This document shows positions 25,321-32,590 of a DNA stretch of 33,219 nucleotides, one piece after another. Made by a program: the position numbers and the translations under genes. The notes beneath the pieces are model-generated. The model worked only from the letters and a program-made list of their open reading frames with translations. It had not been told where the DNA came from and searched no databases. The stretch is from Candidatus Poribacteria bacterium (GTDB lineage: Bacteria > Poribacteria > WGA-4E > WGA-3G). The stretch lies in assembly GCA_026713385.1 (NCBI GenBank), contig JAPOOP010000439.1, forward strand, positions 1 through 33,219, read 5' to 3'. The number at the start of each line of letters is the position of its first letter. Position 1 is the stretch's first letter.

Positions 25321-25680
25321 AATTTTTCCTTGCGGTTCGATAAGGCGTTTTGATACTTTCACGTGCTCTCCGTTGAGCCGTCCCGGCGCGTTGCTTGGGA
25401 CTACAATATTTGGCACTTTCCTTGCGATTCGCTATATTTTAATTTTTCCTTGCGGTTCGGTAAGGCGTTTTGATGCTTTCACGTGCCTCTCCGTTGCACT
25501 GTCCCGCGTGTTGCTTGGGACTACAATATTTGGCACTTTCCTTGCGATTCGCTATATTTTAATTTTTCCTTGCGGTTCGGTAAGGTGTTTTGATACTTTC
25601 ACGTGCTCTCCGTTGCGCCGTCCCGGCGCATTGCTTGGAACTACAATATTTGGAACTTTCCTTACGGCTCGCTACGATTC
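25321..25680. repeat. Three tandem copies of a 120-bp repeat between kinase and regulator genes
   Basis: Copies begin at 25321, 25441 and 25561 with AATTTTTCCTTGCGGTTCG, exactly 120 bases apart. Each contains AAGGCGTTTTGAT, CACGTG, CTCCGTTG, CCGTCCC, TTGCTTGGGACTACAATATT and CTTTCCTTGCGATTCGCTA, with a few substitutions, mainly in the third copy. The regulator-proximal end of each unit, read on the minus strand, is the AAGGAAAAATTAAAAT leader that acts as ribosome site for the regulator. The unit seems to have been duplicated together with its leader. No gene lies in this stretch. Confidence 0.85.
25411..25546 (+). promoter_or_regulatory. Two sigma-54-type -24/-12 matches inside the 120-bp repeats
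   Basis: TTGGCAC-TTTCC-TTGCG occurs at 25410-25426 and again at 25530-25546. Both keep the GG-N10-GC spacing that sigma-54 holoenzyme requires. In the third copy the match is damaged (TGGAAC, TTACG). The sites read on the plus strand, which would drive RNA antisense to the kinase gene. They may be chance products of the repeat, but they lie next to the gene of a sigma-54 activator. Confidence 0.3.
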
Positions 25681-25684
25681 CTCT

Positions 25685-27301
25685 CTAATGCACGGGGAGG
25701 GACATAACAAACGCTGTACCGACTTCGAGGTTCGCATCGACTTCAATACTACCTCGGTGTTCGGCGAGAATTTTTTGGCTGATGTAAAGTCCTAATCCTG
25801 TCCCTTTTTGTTTAGTGGTATAGAACGGATCGAACAACATCGGTATATCTTCAGATGAAATACCGGGTCCGTCATCTTGAACTCGTACATGCACAATTCC
25901 GATTTCTGAGACGTACTCTGTCTGAATTGTCAAAGTTCCGTCTGTGTCCATTGCTTCTATGGCATTGTAAAATAGATTCAGAAGCACCTGTGTAATTCCG
26001 TCCTCATTTACATTGACCTCTGGACAGTCGCTGTATTGCGTGATGACTGTGGTCGCGTGAAGTTCCAACTCTGGTCGGCAGATAGCCAAGCTACTATCAA
26101 GAAGTTGATGGATATCGCTCCGTTTTGCGACTTCCATTGTGGGTTTACTGAACGCGAGTAATTGTTCAATGAATCGATTGAGTCTGTCCACCTCTTTTAT
26201 AATAATCCCTGTGTATTCATTAATCTCATTTTGAGAGAGTTGGACGTTCTTGGAATCGGTTTGAACTTGCTCGGAAGTCCCGCGATCCCGATCATCGTGA
26301 TGGCGTGCTTCCGCTGAACTGAAATCTACGTCGCTGTGTTGGAGCAGTTGTGTGCCGAGCCGGATGCTCCCTAAAGGGTTTCGGACCTCGTGTGCTATCG
26401 TTCTGACCAACCGACCGAGTGTCGCCATCCGTTCAGATTCGACGAGTGCGTCGATTGTTTGCTGAATTTTGACGCGTTGTGCGATAATGGAGGCGATAAT
26501 TGTCAAGAGCCGCCGATCGTCCTCTGCAGAGAATTCATCTGAGGCTTTGTCTATCGTCAGTGTACCGATGACGTTTTCTTCCACGATAATCGGGATGCAC
26601 CAGAAAGCGATCGCATCTTTGGATTCAACCCGTTCCGGCTCGAAGAGTTTGACGTAGCTGCGTGGGCTTCGGGTCTGCGGAACGCCTATTGCTTTGCCCG
26701 ATGCGAGTACCTGCTTTTGGATGTCTTCCATCTGGTTGTCAGTCCCACGTTTCATTTCTGCTGGTGTAAGTCCTAAAACGGCTTCTGTGGAAGTGGTGAC
26801 CTTCCCGTTTTCATAGAGATGCAAAGCCCCACGATAGATACCGAGTCGCTTGGATAGAATTTCAATGATACGTTGAAAGAGTCCCTCCAGATTGAGGTTG
26901 GTGTTCACGGATTGGCTCACCTCAAAAAGCGTAGAGATGTCCCTGACCTGTTTTTCTAAATTTGCGTTGACGCTGTTTATCTCCTCTATCTGTTCGACCC
27001 GACTCCGTCTCTGGATTTGGAAGTGGCGAATAATGCGGATAACGCCATAGACGACGAACGGATAGAGCAGTGCTATGATAATGCTTTCAGTATGATTTGC
27101 ATAGCGGAAGACGTAAACCCAATTGGCTACGGTCGTAATGCCGAACAAAATGTTCTGCCCGCGCGGTTTCGTGTAGAGGACCGACAGAACAATCACTCCA
27201 TAGTAGCAGTGGCTTATCGCCGGATAGTATTCCGATATCTGAAACAGATGCGTACTGACGTTAATGAGAAGCACAAAGAGTGCGAGAAAGAACGTTAGCA
27301 T
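25685..27301 (-). CDS. Membrane-anchored GAF-domain sensor histidine kinase
   Basis: 538 residues from the ATG at 27301. A TTG at 27328 would add nine residues encoded by a dispersed repeat, so I prefer the ATG. About four membrane segments occupy residues 1-92 (LTFFLALFVLLINV, GVIVLSVLY, FGITTVANWVYVF, IIIALLYPFVVYGVI), followed by a short coiled coil and a GAF domain (~130-270). The phospho-acceptor is H304 in AHEVRNPLGSIRLG. The ATPase domain shows the N box NLFYNAIEAM, DDGPGIS and LFDPFYTTKQKGTGLGLYIS. About 38 residues (SSAEARHHDDRDRG and on to NEI) are inserted between the two dimerisation helices, where a short turn is usual. It should autophosphorylate and phosphorylate the adjacent NtrC-type regulator. 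The signal is unknown. Confidence 0.93.
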   Translation of the reverse strand: MLTFFLALFVLLINVSTHLFQISEYYPAISHCYYGVIVLSVLYTKPRGQNILFGITTVANWVYVFRYANHTESIIIALLYPFVVYGVIRIIRHFQIQRRSRVEQIEEINSVNANLEKQVRDISTLFEVSQSVNTNLNLEGLFQRIIEILSKRLGIYRGALHLYENGKVTTSTEAVLGLTPAEMKRGTDNQMEDIQKQVLASGKAIGVPQTRSPRSYVKLFEPERVESKDAIAFWCIPIIVEENVIGTLTIDKASDEFSAEDDRRLLTIIASIIAQRVKIQQTIDALVESERMATLGRLVRTIAHEVRNPLGSIRLGTQLLQHSDVDFSSAEARHHDDRDRGTSEQVQTDSKNVQLSQNEINEYTGIIIKEVDRLNRFIEQLLAFSKPTMEVAKRSDIHQLLDSSLAICRPELELHATTVITQYSDCPEVNVNEDGITQVLLNLFYNAIEAMDTDGTLTIQTEYVSEIGIVHVRVQDDGPGISSEDIPMLFDPFYTTKQKGTGLGLYISQKILAEHRGSIEVDANLEVGTAFVMSLPVH

Positions 27302-27307
27302 TTTTTT

Positions 27308-27386
27308 ACGGCAATCAGCGGTCAGCAATCAGCAGTCAGAAAGAGAGGATAGATTCAGCAGAACACCTCTTTGCTGATGGCTATTC
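27308..27386 (-). repeat. Dispersed repeat between hisH and the histidine kinase gene
   Basis: Read on the minus strand: GAATAGCCATCAGCAAAGAGG, then TTCTGCTGAATC, then CTGACTGCTGATTGCTGACC. It shares the AAAGAGGT and CTGACTGC-CTGACTGCTGA blocks with the copy inside the C25 peptidase gene. Its upstream end includes the TAG stop of hisH, and its downstream end provides the alternative TTG start of the kinase. The 11 bases GAATAGCCATC also hold the stop codon of ribBA (28712-28722). Confidence 0.6.
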
Positions 27387-28001
27387 TTTTAGAAAGTTAT
27401 TAAGCATCTTTAACCCGACGCGCCCGCTCTTTTCGAGGTGGAATTGTGTTGCAATGAGATTATCGTGGGCAATCGCGCTACAGAATTCAAGTCCGTACTT
27501 CGTCTTTCCGATCACGATGTCCTCTGTCTCTGGCTCGGGATAGTAGGAGTTGACGAAATAGAAGTGTGCGGGGTTTGGAACGCCTTCAAAGATTGCGTGC
27601 GGTTTTGTCTGATACACTTCGTTCCAGCCGATTTGTGGGACCTTTAGTGTTTCGGTTTGTGCTTCTGTATCAGGTGCCGGATATTTTTTTACATATCCGG
27701 GTAAGAGATTTAAGCATTCGGCATCCTCTTCCTCACTGCGTTCAAAGAGGATCTGGATACCGATACAGATACCGAGCATAGGTTTGCCGGTACGGAAAAA
27801 GTCTGCGAGGACCTGGTTCAATCCGCGTTTCTGTAACGTTTGCATCGTGGCTTTTGCGGCACCGACACCGGGGAAAATAATGCGCTCAGCGGCGAGTATC
27901 GTTTTTGGGGTGGATGTAATCTCGTTTTTATACCCGAGGTGCGTTAAGGCACGCGCAACACTCGTCAGGTTCCCTGCTTCGTAATCTATAATCGCAATCA
28001 T
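27381..28001 (-). CDS. hisH: Imidazole glycerol phosphate synthase, glutamine amidotransferase subunit
   Basis: 206 residues, the usual length. HisH hydrolyses glutamine and passes ammonia to HisF in histidine biosynthesis. The class I amidotransferase triad is present: the nucleophile Cys in MLGICIGIQILF, and His and Glu in TQFHLEKSG. The start IIDYEAGNLTSVARALTHLG and FPGVGAA (oxyanion-loop region) are HisH hallmarks. The ATG at 28001 follows an AT-rich leader with no clear ribosome site. hisF and other his genes are not adjacent. It follows ribH by about 80 bases, so it may be carried at the end of the riboflavin transcript. Confidence 0.95.
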   Translation of the reverse strand: MIAIIDYEAGNLTSVARALTHLGYKNEITSTPKTILAAERIIFPGVGAAKATMQTLQKRGLNQVLADFFRTGKPMLGICIGIQILFERSEEEDAECLNLLPGYVKKYPAPDTEAQTETLKVPQIGWNEVYQTKPHAIFEGVPNPAHFYFVNSYYPEPETEDIVIGKTKYGLEFCSAIAHDNLIATQFHLEKSGRVGLKMLNNFLKE

Positions 28002-28034
28002 ATTTTTTATTATTTAAATTTGGGCACTGTTTCT

Positions 28035-28074
28035 CTATAGATAGGGTCACCCCTACGGGGCACAATGTCTATAG
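28035..28074. repeat. Nested hairpin between hisH and ribH
   Basis: CTATAGA (28035-28041) pairs with TCTATAG (28068-28074), and inside it CCCC-TAC-GGGG (28050-28060) forms a second stem with a three-base loop. The CTATAGACAT end recurs at 14971-14980. It could attenuate read-through from ribH into hisH, but there is no T-run. Confidence 0.5.
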
Positions 28075-28082
28075 GGACTTTG

Positions 28083-28565
28083 TCAATCGTTTTGTAATTT
28101 GTCAATCGCTTTATAAAGGTTAGCTGTCTCGATTCCTGCGATAGCGGCTTCAGACCCTTTGTTTCCTGCCTTGATGCCGGCGCGTTCAAGTGCTTGCTCT
28201 ATCGTATCTGTCGTGATGACACCGTAGATAACAGGAATGTTGGTGCTGGATGATATGTTGGCGATTCCCTTGGCACTTTCGGCGGCGACGTAATCGAAAT
28301 GTGGGGTCGCCCCTCGGATAACTGCACCGAGGCAGAGGACAGCGTCATAGCGTTCGCTCTCTGCGAGACGTTTGGCAATTCCAGGGATTTCAAAGGCACC
28401 GGGAGTCCAGAAAACATCGACAGTGTCCACGTCGACGCCGTGCCGTTTTAGGGCATCGAGTGCACCGGCGAGGAGTTTTTCGGTAACGAAACTATTAAAT
28501 CGGCTGACGACGATACCGAACGTGAGCCCTTCACCGAGGAGATGTCCATCATAAACGTTTGGCAT
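28083..28565 (-). CDS. ribH: 6,7-dimethyl-8-ribityllumazine synthase
   Basis: 160 residues from the ATG at 28565 ([13 protein letters not shown]). The longer frame adds 11 residues with no support, and AGGAG lies about 14 bases before the chosen ATG. It condenses 5-amino-6-ribitylamino-uracil with dihydroxybutanone phosphate. Conserved segments are [30 protein letters not shown] (ribityl pocket), [18 protein letters not shown] (phosphate loop and catalytic His) and [17 protein letters not shown]. The enzyme forms pentamers or 60-mer capsids. It lies ~150 bases after ribBA in the same orientation. Confidence 0.96.
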   Translation of the reverse strand: MPNVYDGHLLGEGLTFGIVVSRFNSFVTEKLLAGALDALKRHGVDVDTVDVFWTPGAFEIPGIAKRLAESERYDAVLCLGAVIRGATPHFDYVAAESAKGIANISSSTNIPVIYGVITTDTIEQALERAGIKAGNKGSEAAIAGIETANLYKAIDKLQND

Positions 28566-28716
28566 TTTTAAATTTATTGCTCCTGGGCTGCGCTCCACTT
28601 CGTTTTGCGCAGGTTTTCGTTTAATTCGCGACTGGGTTTGGGATCTGTTCGCGATTTATAACTTGGTTATGTTTTCTTAATTTTCCTTGTCGTTCGTTAC
28701 TGATGGTTCCCGATGG

Positions 28717-29949
28717 CTATTCCTCATGTAGGAGGAGGTGTCCGAGTTTGGAACGTTTTGTTTCTAAATATCGGCGGTTAAATGTATTCGGTTTGGTTTG
28801 CAACGGGACACGCTCAACGATTTCAAGCCCGTGTCCAGACAATCCTGTAACTTTTTTCGGGTTGTTTGTCATCAGTCGCATTTTTTGGACGCCTAAATCG
28901 GCTAATATTTGTGCACCGATGCCGTAGTCTCGCAAATCTGCGGGGAACCCCAGATGTTCATTCGCTTCGACGGTGTCTAATCCGTCGTTGTCTTGTAACT
29001 GATATGCCCTGAGTTTCCCCTTGAGTCCCATGCCTCTGCCCTCTTGTCGCATGTAGACGAGCGCGCCTCTGCCTTCTTTCTCAATGAGTTTCAGTGCGAT
29101 TTCGAGTTGTTCACCGCAATCGCATCTGAGCGAGCCAAAGACATCGCCGGTGAGACATTGTGAGTGCACACGGACTAAGAGTGGTGTTGGATCGGTGAGA
29201 TCACCTTTTGTGAGTGCAATATGCGTTTTATCTGCTTCAACGGTCTCACCCCCTGTATCGGTGCTTTCGTAGGCGAAAAGTTTGAACTCACCGTGTGCGG
29301 TTGGTATATCAGCGGTTGCGACGCGTCGGATTAGTGTCTCTGTCTCACGACGGTATGCGATGAGGTCGGCGATCGTGATAATTTTGAGTTGATGTTGCGC
29401 GGCGAACTCCATAAGTTCGGGGACGCGTGCCATGCTGCCGTCTTCGTTGAGTATCTCACAGAGGACCCCTGCGGGGTATAGTCCTGCCATTTGCGCTAAA
29501 TCGACGGTGGCTTCGGTATGCCCGGCGCGCCGGAGGACACCCCCTGGTTTCGCTTCTAAAGGAAAGATGTGTCCAGGGCGGACGAAATCTGAAGGGACAG
29601 CGTTAGTATCAACGAATTTCTGGATGGTATAGGCGCGTTCTTGTGCGGAGATGCCGGTTGTTACCTCTTTCGCATCGATAGTGACTGTGAAGGCGGTCTG
29701 CATTTGTGCCGTGTTGGCTGCTACCATCGGGTGGAGCTCGAGTTCGGCAAGCCGTTCTGAACTGGTAGGTAGGCATATCAGCCCCCTGCCGTATTTCGCC
29801 ATGAAATTTATCTGCTCTGCTGTTACCTTTTCAGCTGCCATGATGAGATCGCCTTCGTTTTCGCGATCGGGGTCATCAATGACGATTATCATTTCCCCGT
29901 TTTGGATTGCAGAGAGTGCTTCAGGAATGGTATTAAATGTATTTGACAT
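28717..29949 (-). CDS. ribBA: Bifunctional DHBP synthase / GTP cyclohydrolase II
   Basis: 410 residues from the ATG at 29949 ([20 protein letters not shown]). The frame is open further upstream, but that part runs into a direct repeat and is not RibB-like. The RibB half (1-~200) has [16 protein letters not shown] and the [14 protein letters not shown] segment of the active site. The RibA half (~205-400) has the zinc ligands C-x10-C-x-C in [19 protein letters not shown], the catalytic region [11 protein letters not shown] and DYGIGAQIL. It supplies both riboflavin precursors, from ribulose 5-phosphate and GTP. No good Shine-Dalgarno precedes the ATG, so translation may be weak or depend on A/U-rich leader contacts. 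Confidence 0.96.
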   Translation of the reverse strand: MSNTFNTIPEALSAIQNGEMIIVIDDPDRENEGDLIMAAEKVTAEQINFMAKYGRGLICLPTSSERLAELELHPMVAANTAQMQTAFTVTIDAKEVTTGISAQERAYTIQKFVDTNAVPSDFVRPGHIFPLEAKPGGVLRRAGHTEATVDLAQMAGLYPAGVLCEILNEDGSMARVPELMEFAAQHQLKIITIADLIAYRRETETLIRRVATADIPTAHGEFKLFAYESTDTGGETVEADKTHIALTKGDLTDPTPLLVRVHSQCLTGDVFGSLRCDCGEQLEIALKLIEKEGRGALVYMRQEGRGMGLKGKLRAYQLQDNDGLDTVEANEHLGFPADLRDYGIGAQILADLGVQKMRLMTNNPKKVTGLSGHGLEIVERVPLQTKPNTFNRRYLETKRSKLGHLLLHEE

Positions 29950-29955
29950 TTTTTT

Positions 29956-30120
29956 AATGATACGCCAAGCGTTAAATAGCACCTTATGTGATTTAACGGT
30001 TTCCACTTGAGGTTCGCCTGCCGCCGTTGTTGGCAGGCTTATAGCACCTTAAAAGTGATATAAGAAAACGGACAAATGATACGCCAAGCGTTAAATAGCA
30101 CCTTATGTGATTTAATGGTT
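29956..30120. repeat. Pair of 46-bp direct repeats in the ribE-ribBA spacer
   Basis: A 46-base block starting AATGATACGCCAAGCGTTAA occurs at 29956-30001 and again at 30075-30120 with a single base change (119-base period). A shortened third piece (TAGCACCTTA, ~30041-30050) and a hairpin GCCTGCC/GGCAGGC (30016-30038) lie between them. The first copy occupies the leader of ribBA, just before its start codon. Confidence 0.8.
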
Positions 30121-30129
30121 ATTGGTAAC

Positions 30130-30199
30130 AAGAGGAAACCTTTGTTAAACGAAAACCTCTTAACAATGACTGAAAGCTGAAAGGGTTGCGTAGCAACCC
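30130..30199 (+). repeat. Dispersed repeat and perfect hairpin upstream of ribBA
   Basis: CTTTGTTAAACG-AAAACCTCTT here matches the core in the C25 peptidase copy, followed by GAAAGCTGAAAG. The block is flanked by AAGAGG/CCTCTT inverted arms (30130-30161) and followed by GGGTTGC-GTA-GCAACCC (30183-30199), a perfect 7-bp hairpin with a three-base loop. Confidence 0.6.
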
Positions 30200-30213
30200 G
30201 TGCTGAAAACCAT

Positions 30214-30885
30214 TTAATCGATATAGCCGTGTTTCGCTAAAAAGTTCAAGTTAAGGGTTTCAGAAGAGGACTGTTTGCTCAACTCCGTCGTCTCTTCGCT
30301 ATTTTTTAACAGCGTTTCGAGATAACGCGCGACGATGTCGACTTCGAGGTTAACCTTAGCACCGTTCCGTTTCGTTCCGAGGGTCGTAACGTCCTTTGTA
30401 TGCGGTATCAGCGTGACTTCAAAGGCATCTGCGTGTACGTTTGATACAGTTAGACTGACACCGTCGATCGTGATGGATCCTTTGTAGGCGACATAGGGCT
30501 TGGTGGTGCGACTCATTGTAATCTGCATCACAGAGGCATCACCTTCATCTTTCCACGAGCGGATTGTCGCGACCGCATCAACGTGTCCGAGTACGAGATG
30601 TCCACCCAATCTATCGCTAAGCCGAAGTGAACGCTCTAAATTGACGTGATCTCCAACCTTCCGTTCACCCAAGGTTGTGCGGCGCAAGGTCTCAGCGGAT
30701 GCATCCACAGTGAATGTTTCCGATGTAAGGAAACGGATCGTAAGACAGGCACCGTCAATGGCGATGCTGTCGCCGACTTTCGCATCACTGAGAACGTCAT
30801 TCGCCTGAATCTCAAGAATCGCATCTTGCGGTTTAACCTGAATGCTTTTAATCGTTCCGAGTTCCTCGACGATCCCGGTGAACAT
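30214..30885 (-). CDS. ribE: Riboflavin synthase, alpha subunit
   Basis: 223 residues. Dismutates two lumazine molecules into riboflavin and the pyrimidine. It has the two lumazine-binding barrels: the first starts MFTGIVEELGTIKSI, with IDGACLTI and DASAETLRRTTLG; the second starts near GGHLVLGHVDAVATI, with ITIDGVSLTVSNV. The MFTGIVEE start is diagnostic. The last ~20 residues are a serine-rich tail beyond the usual helix. The gene starts 1 base after the ribD stop, so the two are cotranslated. About 265 bases of repeat-rich spacer separate it from ribBA. Confidence 0.96.
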   Translation of the reverse strand: MFTGIVEELGTIKSIQVKPQDAILEIQANDVLSDAKVGDSIAIDGACLTIRFLTSETFTVDASAETLRRTTLGERKVGDHVNLERSLRLSDRLGGHLVLGHVDAVATIRSWKDEGDASVMQITMSRTTKPYVAYKGSITIDGVSLTVSNVHADAFEVTLIPHTKDVTTLGTKRNGAKVNLEVDIVARYLETLLKNSEETTELSKQSSSETLNLNFLAKHGYID

Positions 30886-30886
30886 G

Positions 30887-31987
30887 CTATAGATACCCCT
30901 CGATTAGAAAGTCGTGATCAGGGATAGGTGTGACGCTGACTCTGCGTAGGTTCGCTGCCTCGGTTAAACTGCGGATTCCTATACCACCAATCGGTCCAGG
31001 TGCATTCTGTCCACCAATGAGTTTAGGTGCGATGAAACACATAACCTTATCCACGATACCTGCGGCGAGGGCTGAGGCATTGATTTCGCTACCGCCTTCT
31101 ATTAAGACGCTTGTTATCTCATGTTTGCCTAATATTTCCATCAAACTCTTAAAACAGACCTTACCGTGCGCGGCTGGAACGGTTATCACCGCTGCACCAG
31201 TCTTTTCGAGGACATCGACGTTTTCAGAGGGTGCCTCTGGTGTTACTGCCACGATAACGTCTGCGTCGCTTTCGGCGTTGAAAATGCGTGCATCCGTGTG
31301 CGTTCTCCCGCGTGAATCTAACACAATCCGGATTGCGTCCTGTCCCTCTTTGTCCTGAAGCCGCGTCGTGAGTGCCGGGTTATCGCGTGCGACTGTACCT
31401 CTACCGACGAGGATCGCATCTACTGCGTCCCGTACCTCATGTCCTCGTTGCCGTGATGCCTCGGACGTAATCCATTGCGATTCCCCAGAAGCGGTGGCGA
31501 TTTTCCCGTCGAGACTCATAGCGGTTTTGAGAATCACAAACGGTTTGCCGGTTTGAATGTATTTACGGTGTACCTCGTTTAGGTCTGATGCTTCTTGTTC
31601 GCAGATGCCTACATGGACGTTTATGCCAGTCTTTTGGAGTTGCTCGACTCCTTTACCGGCGACACTCGGATTCGGGTCAACCTCTGCGACGTAGACCTGC
31701 GCGATACCTGCGTGAATCAGTGCTTCTGTACAGGGCGGTGTTCGTCCCCAGTGGCAACACGGCTCAAGATTTGTGTAAAGCGTCGCGCCTTTGGCATCCT
31801 CACCAGCGGCGCTAAGCGCATGGATTTCGGCGTGTGGGGTTCCTGCTTTCTGGTGATACCCTTCACCGATAACTTTTCCATCTTTTACTATAACCGTGCC
31901 AACGAGAGGGTTGGGACTCGTGCGTCCTTTTGCTTGTCGTGCTAAATCCAGTGCACGTCGCATAAAGGCTATGTGTGTTTCGTCCAT
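30887..31987 (-). CDS. ribD: Bifunctional diaminohydroxyphosphoribosylaminopyrimidine deaminase / reductase
   Basis: 366 residues, the usual length. The N-terminal deaminase has the zinc site HAEIHAL and PCCHWGRTPPC (two cysteines). The C-terminal reductase has ILKTAMSLDGKIATASGESQ, ILVGRGTVARDNPALTTR and LIEGGSEINASALA. It carries out the second and third steps of riboflavin synthesis from the GTP product. It is the first gene of the rib operon, behind a sigma-70-like promoter with a short leader. No FMN riboswitch fits in the 76 bases between this start and the neighbouring stop codon. Confidence 0.96.
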   Translation of the reverse strand: MDETHIAFMRRALDLARQAKGRTSPNPLVGTVIVKDGKVIGEGYHQKAGTPHAEIHALSAAGEDAKGATLYTNLEPCCHWGRTPPCTEALIHAGIAQVYVAEVDPNPSVAGKGVEQLQKTGINVHVGICEQEASDLNEVHRKYIQTGKPFVILKTAMSLDGKIATASGESQWITSEASRQRGHEVRDAVDAILVGRGTVARDNPALTTRLQDKEGQDAIRIVLDSRGRTHTDARIFNAESDADVIVAVTPEAPSENVDVLEKTGAAVITVPAAHGKVCFKSLMEILGKHEITSVLIEGGSEINASALAAGIVDKVMCFIAPKLIGGQNAPGPIGGIGIRSLTEAANLRRVSVTPIPDHDFLIEGYL

Positions 31988-32027
31988 GGCGATGCGTAAT
32001 TTACACCCGAAAGTCTATTTTCTTTAC

Positions 32028-32055
32028 ATTATATCATATTTCGATGAGAAATCAA
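32028..32055 (-). promoter_or_regulatory. Promoter of the riboflavin operon
   Basis: On the minus strand TTGATT (32055-32050), a 16-base spacer and a perfect TATAAT (32033-32028). Transcription would begin about 34 bases before the ribD ATG. The -35 is a partial match. Confidence 0.6.
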
Positions 32056-32063
32056 AATCATTT

Positions 32064-32561
32064 TTAAAGTGCGGCGACCTCTTTCAGAGATTCGAGGATT
32101 TCTGTCTGTTTTGGGAGGTCAAATTGATGCGAACCGATGTACATATATCTAATAGTCCCTGTTTTGTCAATGATAAATGTTGCTGGACGCGCGATGTTGT
32201 AAGCCTCTAAGCTGAGCCAGTGGTAGACACCGTAGCTTCTGATGACGTTCCGTGTTTTGTCTACCAGTAGCGGGAATGTGATGCCGTTTTTCTCGGCATA
32301 GCCTCGAAGTTCACGGGGCCACTGTCCAGCAATGGCGAGCGGGGTGGCTGTATATTCCGCGTAGCCTGCGACGTTTTCTTGCACAGCCGCCAACTGACGA
32401 CGGCTGTTCGGTCACCATGTCCCTCGGAAAAAGGTTAAGACGACGTGGTGCGTGTCCCGGTACGTTTCGAGCGATACTTCTCCTCGTTGATGTGATGGGA
32501 GCACAAACGACGGCGCAATATCGCCGATGTTGAGAACCTTGTTTTTGCGTGGCATGGGCAT
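32064..32561 (-). CDS. Peroxiredoxin/thioredoxin-fold protein with in-frame TGA at the catalytic Cys position (candidate selenoprotein)
   Basis: Read through the TGA at 32414-32412, this is one 165-residue AhpC/TSA-like protein. The order is VLNIGDIAPSFVLPSHQRG (start of the fold), VVLTFFRGTW, TGA (codon 50), then PNSRRQLAAVQENVAGYAEY, then a normal C-terminal half with ARPATFIIDKTGTIRYMY. Related proteins read F-x-RGxWCPxCRxQL, so the TGA falls exactly on the peroxidatic cysteine. The whole protein has no cysteine, so without selenocysteine it would have no redox centre. The other expected position is Ser (U-P-N-S), which would make it a one-Sec enzyme. A hairpin begins 4 bases after the TGA. 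Start codons at 32561 and 32555 are both possible. The alternative is a Cys-to-stop mutation or sequencing error, but the downstream frame is intact to its stop. Confidence 0.8.
32383..32407 (-). promoter_or_regulatory. SECIS-like hairpin just after the in-frame TGA
   Basis: On the minus strand ACAGCCG (32407-32401) and CGGCTGT (32389-32383) form a perfect 7-bp stem enclosing UCGUCAGUUGG. U-G and C-G closing pairs could reduce the loop to GUCAGUU, with a G in first position as in bacterial SECIS loops. The stem begins 4 bases past the TGA, so the loop lies about 13 bases from it, shorter than in the E. coli fdhF element. It is plausible but not proven. Confidence 0.45.
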
Positions 32562-32590
32562 ACTGTATCAAAAAGTGCGGTGCATGTCAA
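32562..32590 (-). promoter_or_regulatory. Promoter abutting the candidate selenoprotein start (possible leaderless mRNA)
   Basis: On the minus strand a perfect TTGACA (32590-32585), a 17-base spacer and TACAGT (32567-32562) end directly at the ATG at 32561. The predicted start of transcription is about 32555, which is the A of the second in-frame ATG. No Shine-Dalgarno is seen, so the mRNA may be leaderless. Confidence 0.4.

Noticed and set aside
25321-25680. Possible CRISPR array
   Set aside because: The units are 120 bp and similar throughout, with no alternation of short conserved repeats and unique spacers, and no cas1/cas2 nearby.
25373-25795. 140-codon plus-strand frame with a 40-residue internal repeat
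   Set aside because: The repeat follows automatically from a 120-bp (3 x 40) DNA tandem repeat, and the frame runs antisense into the kinase gene with no family similarity.
32412-32414. UGA read as tryptophan or glycine through a variant genetic code
   Set aside because: TGA is the natural stop of several other intact genes in the window, and the position aligns with cysteine, not Trp or Gly.
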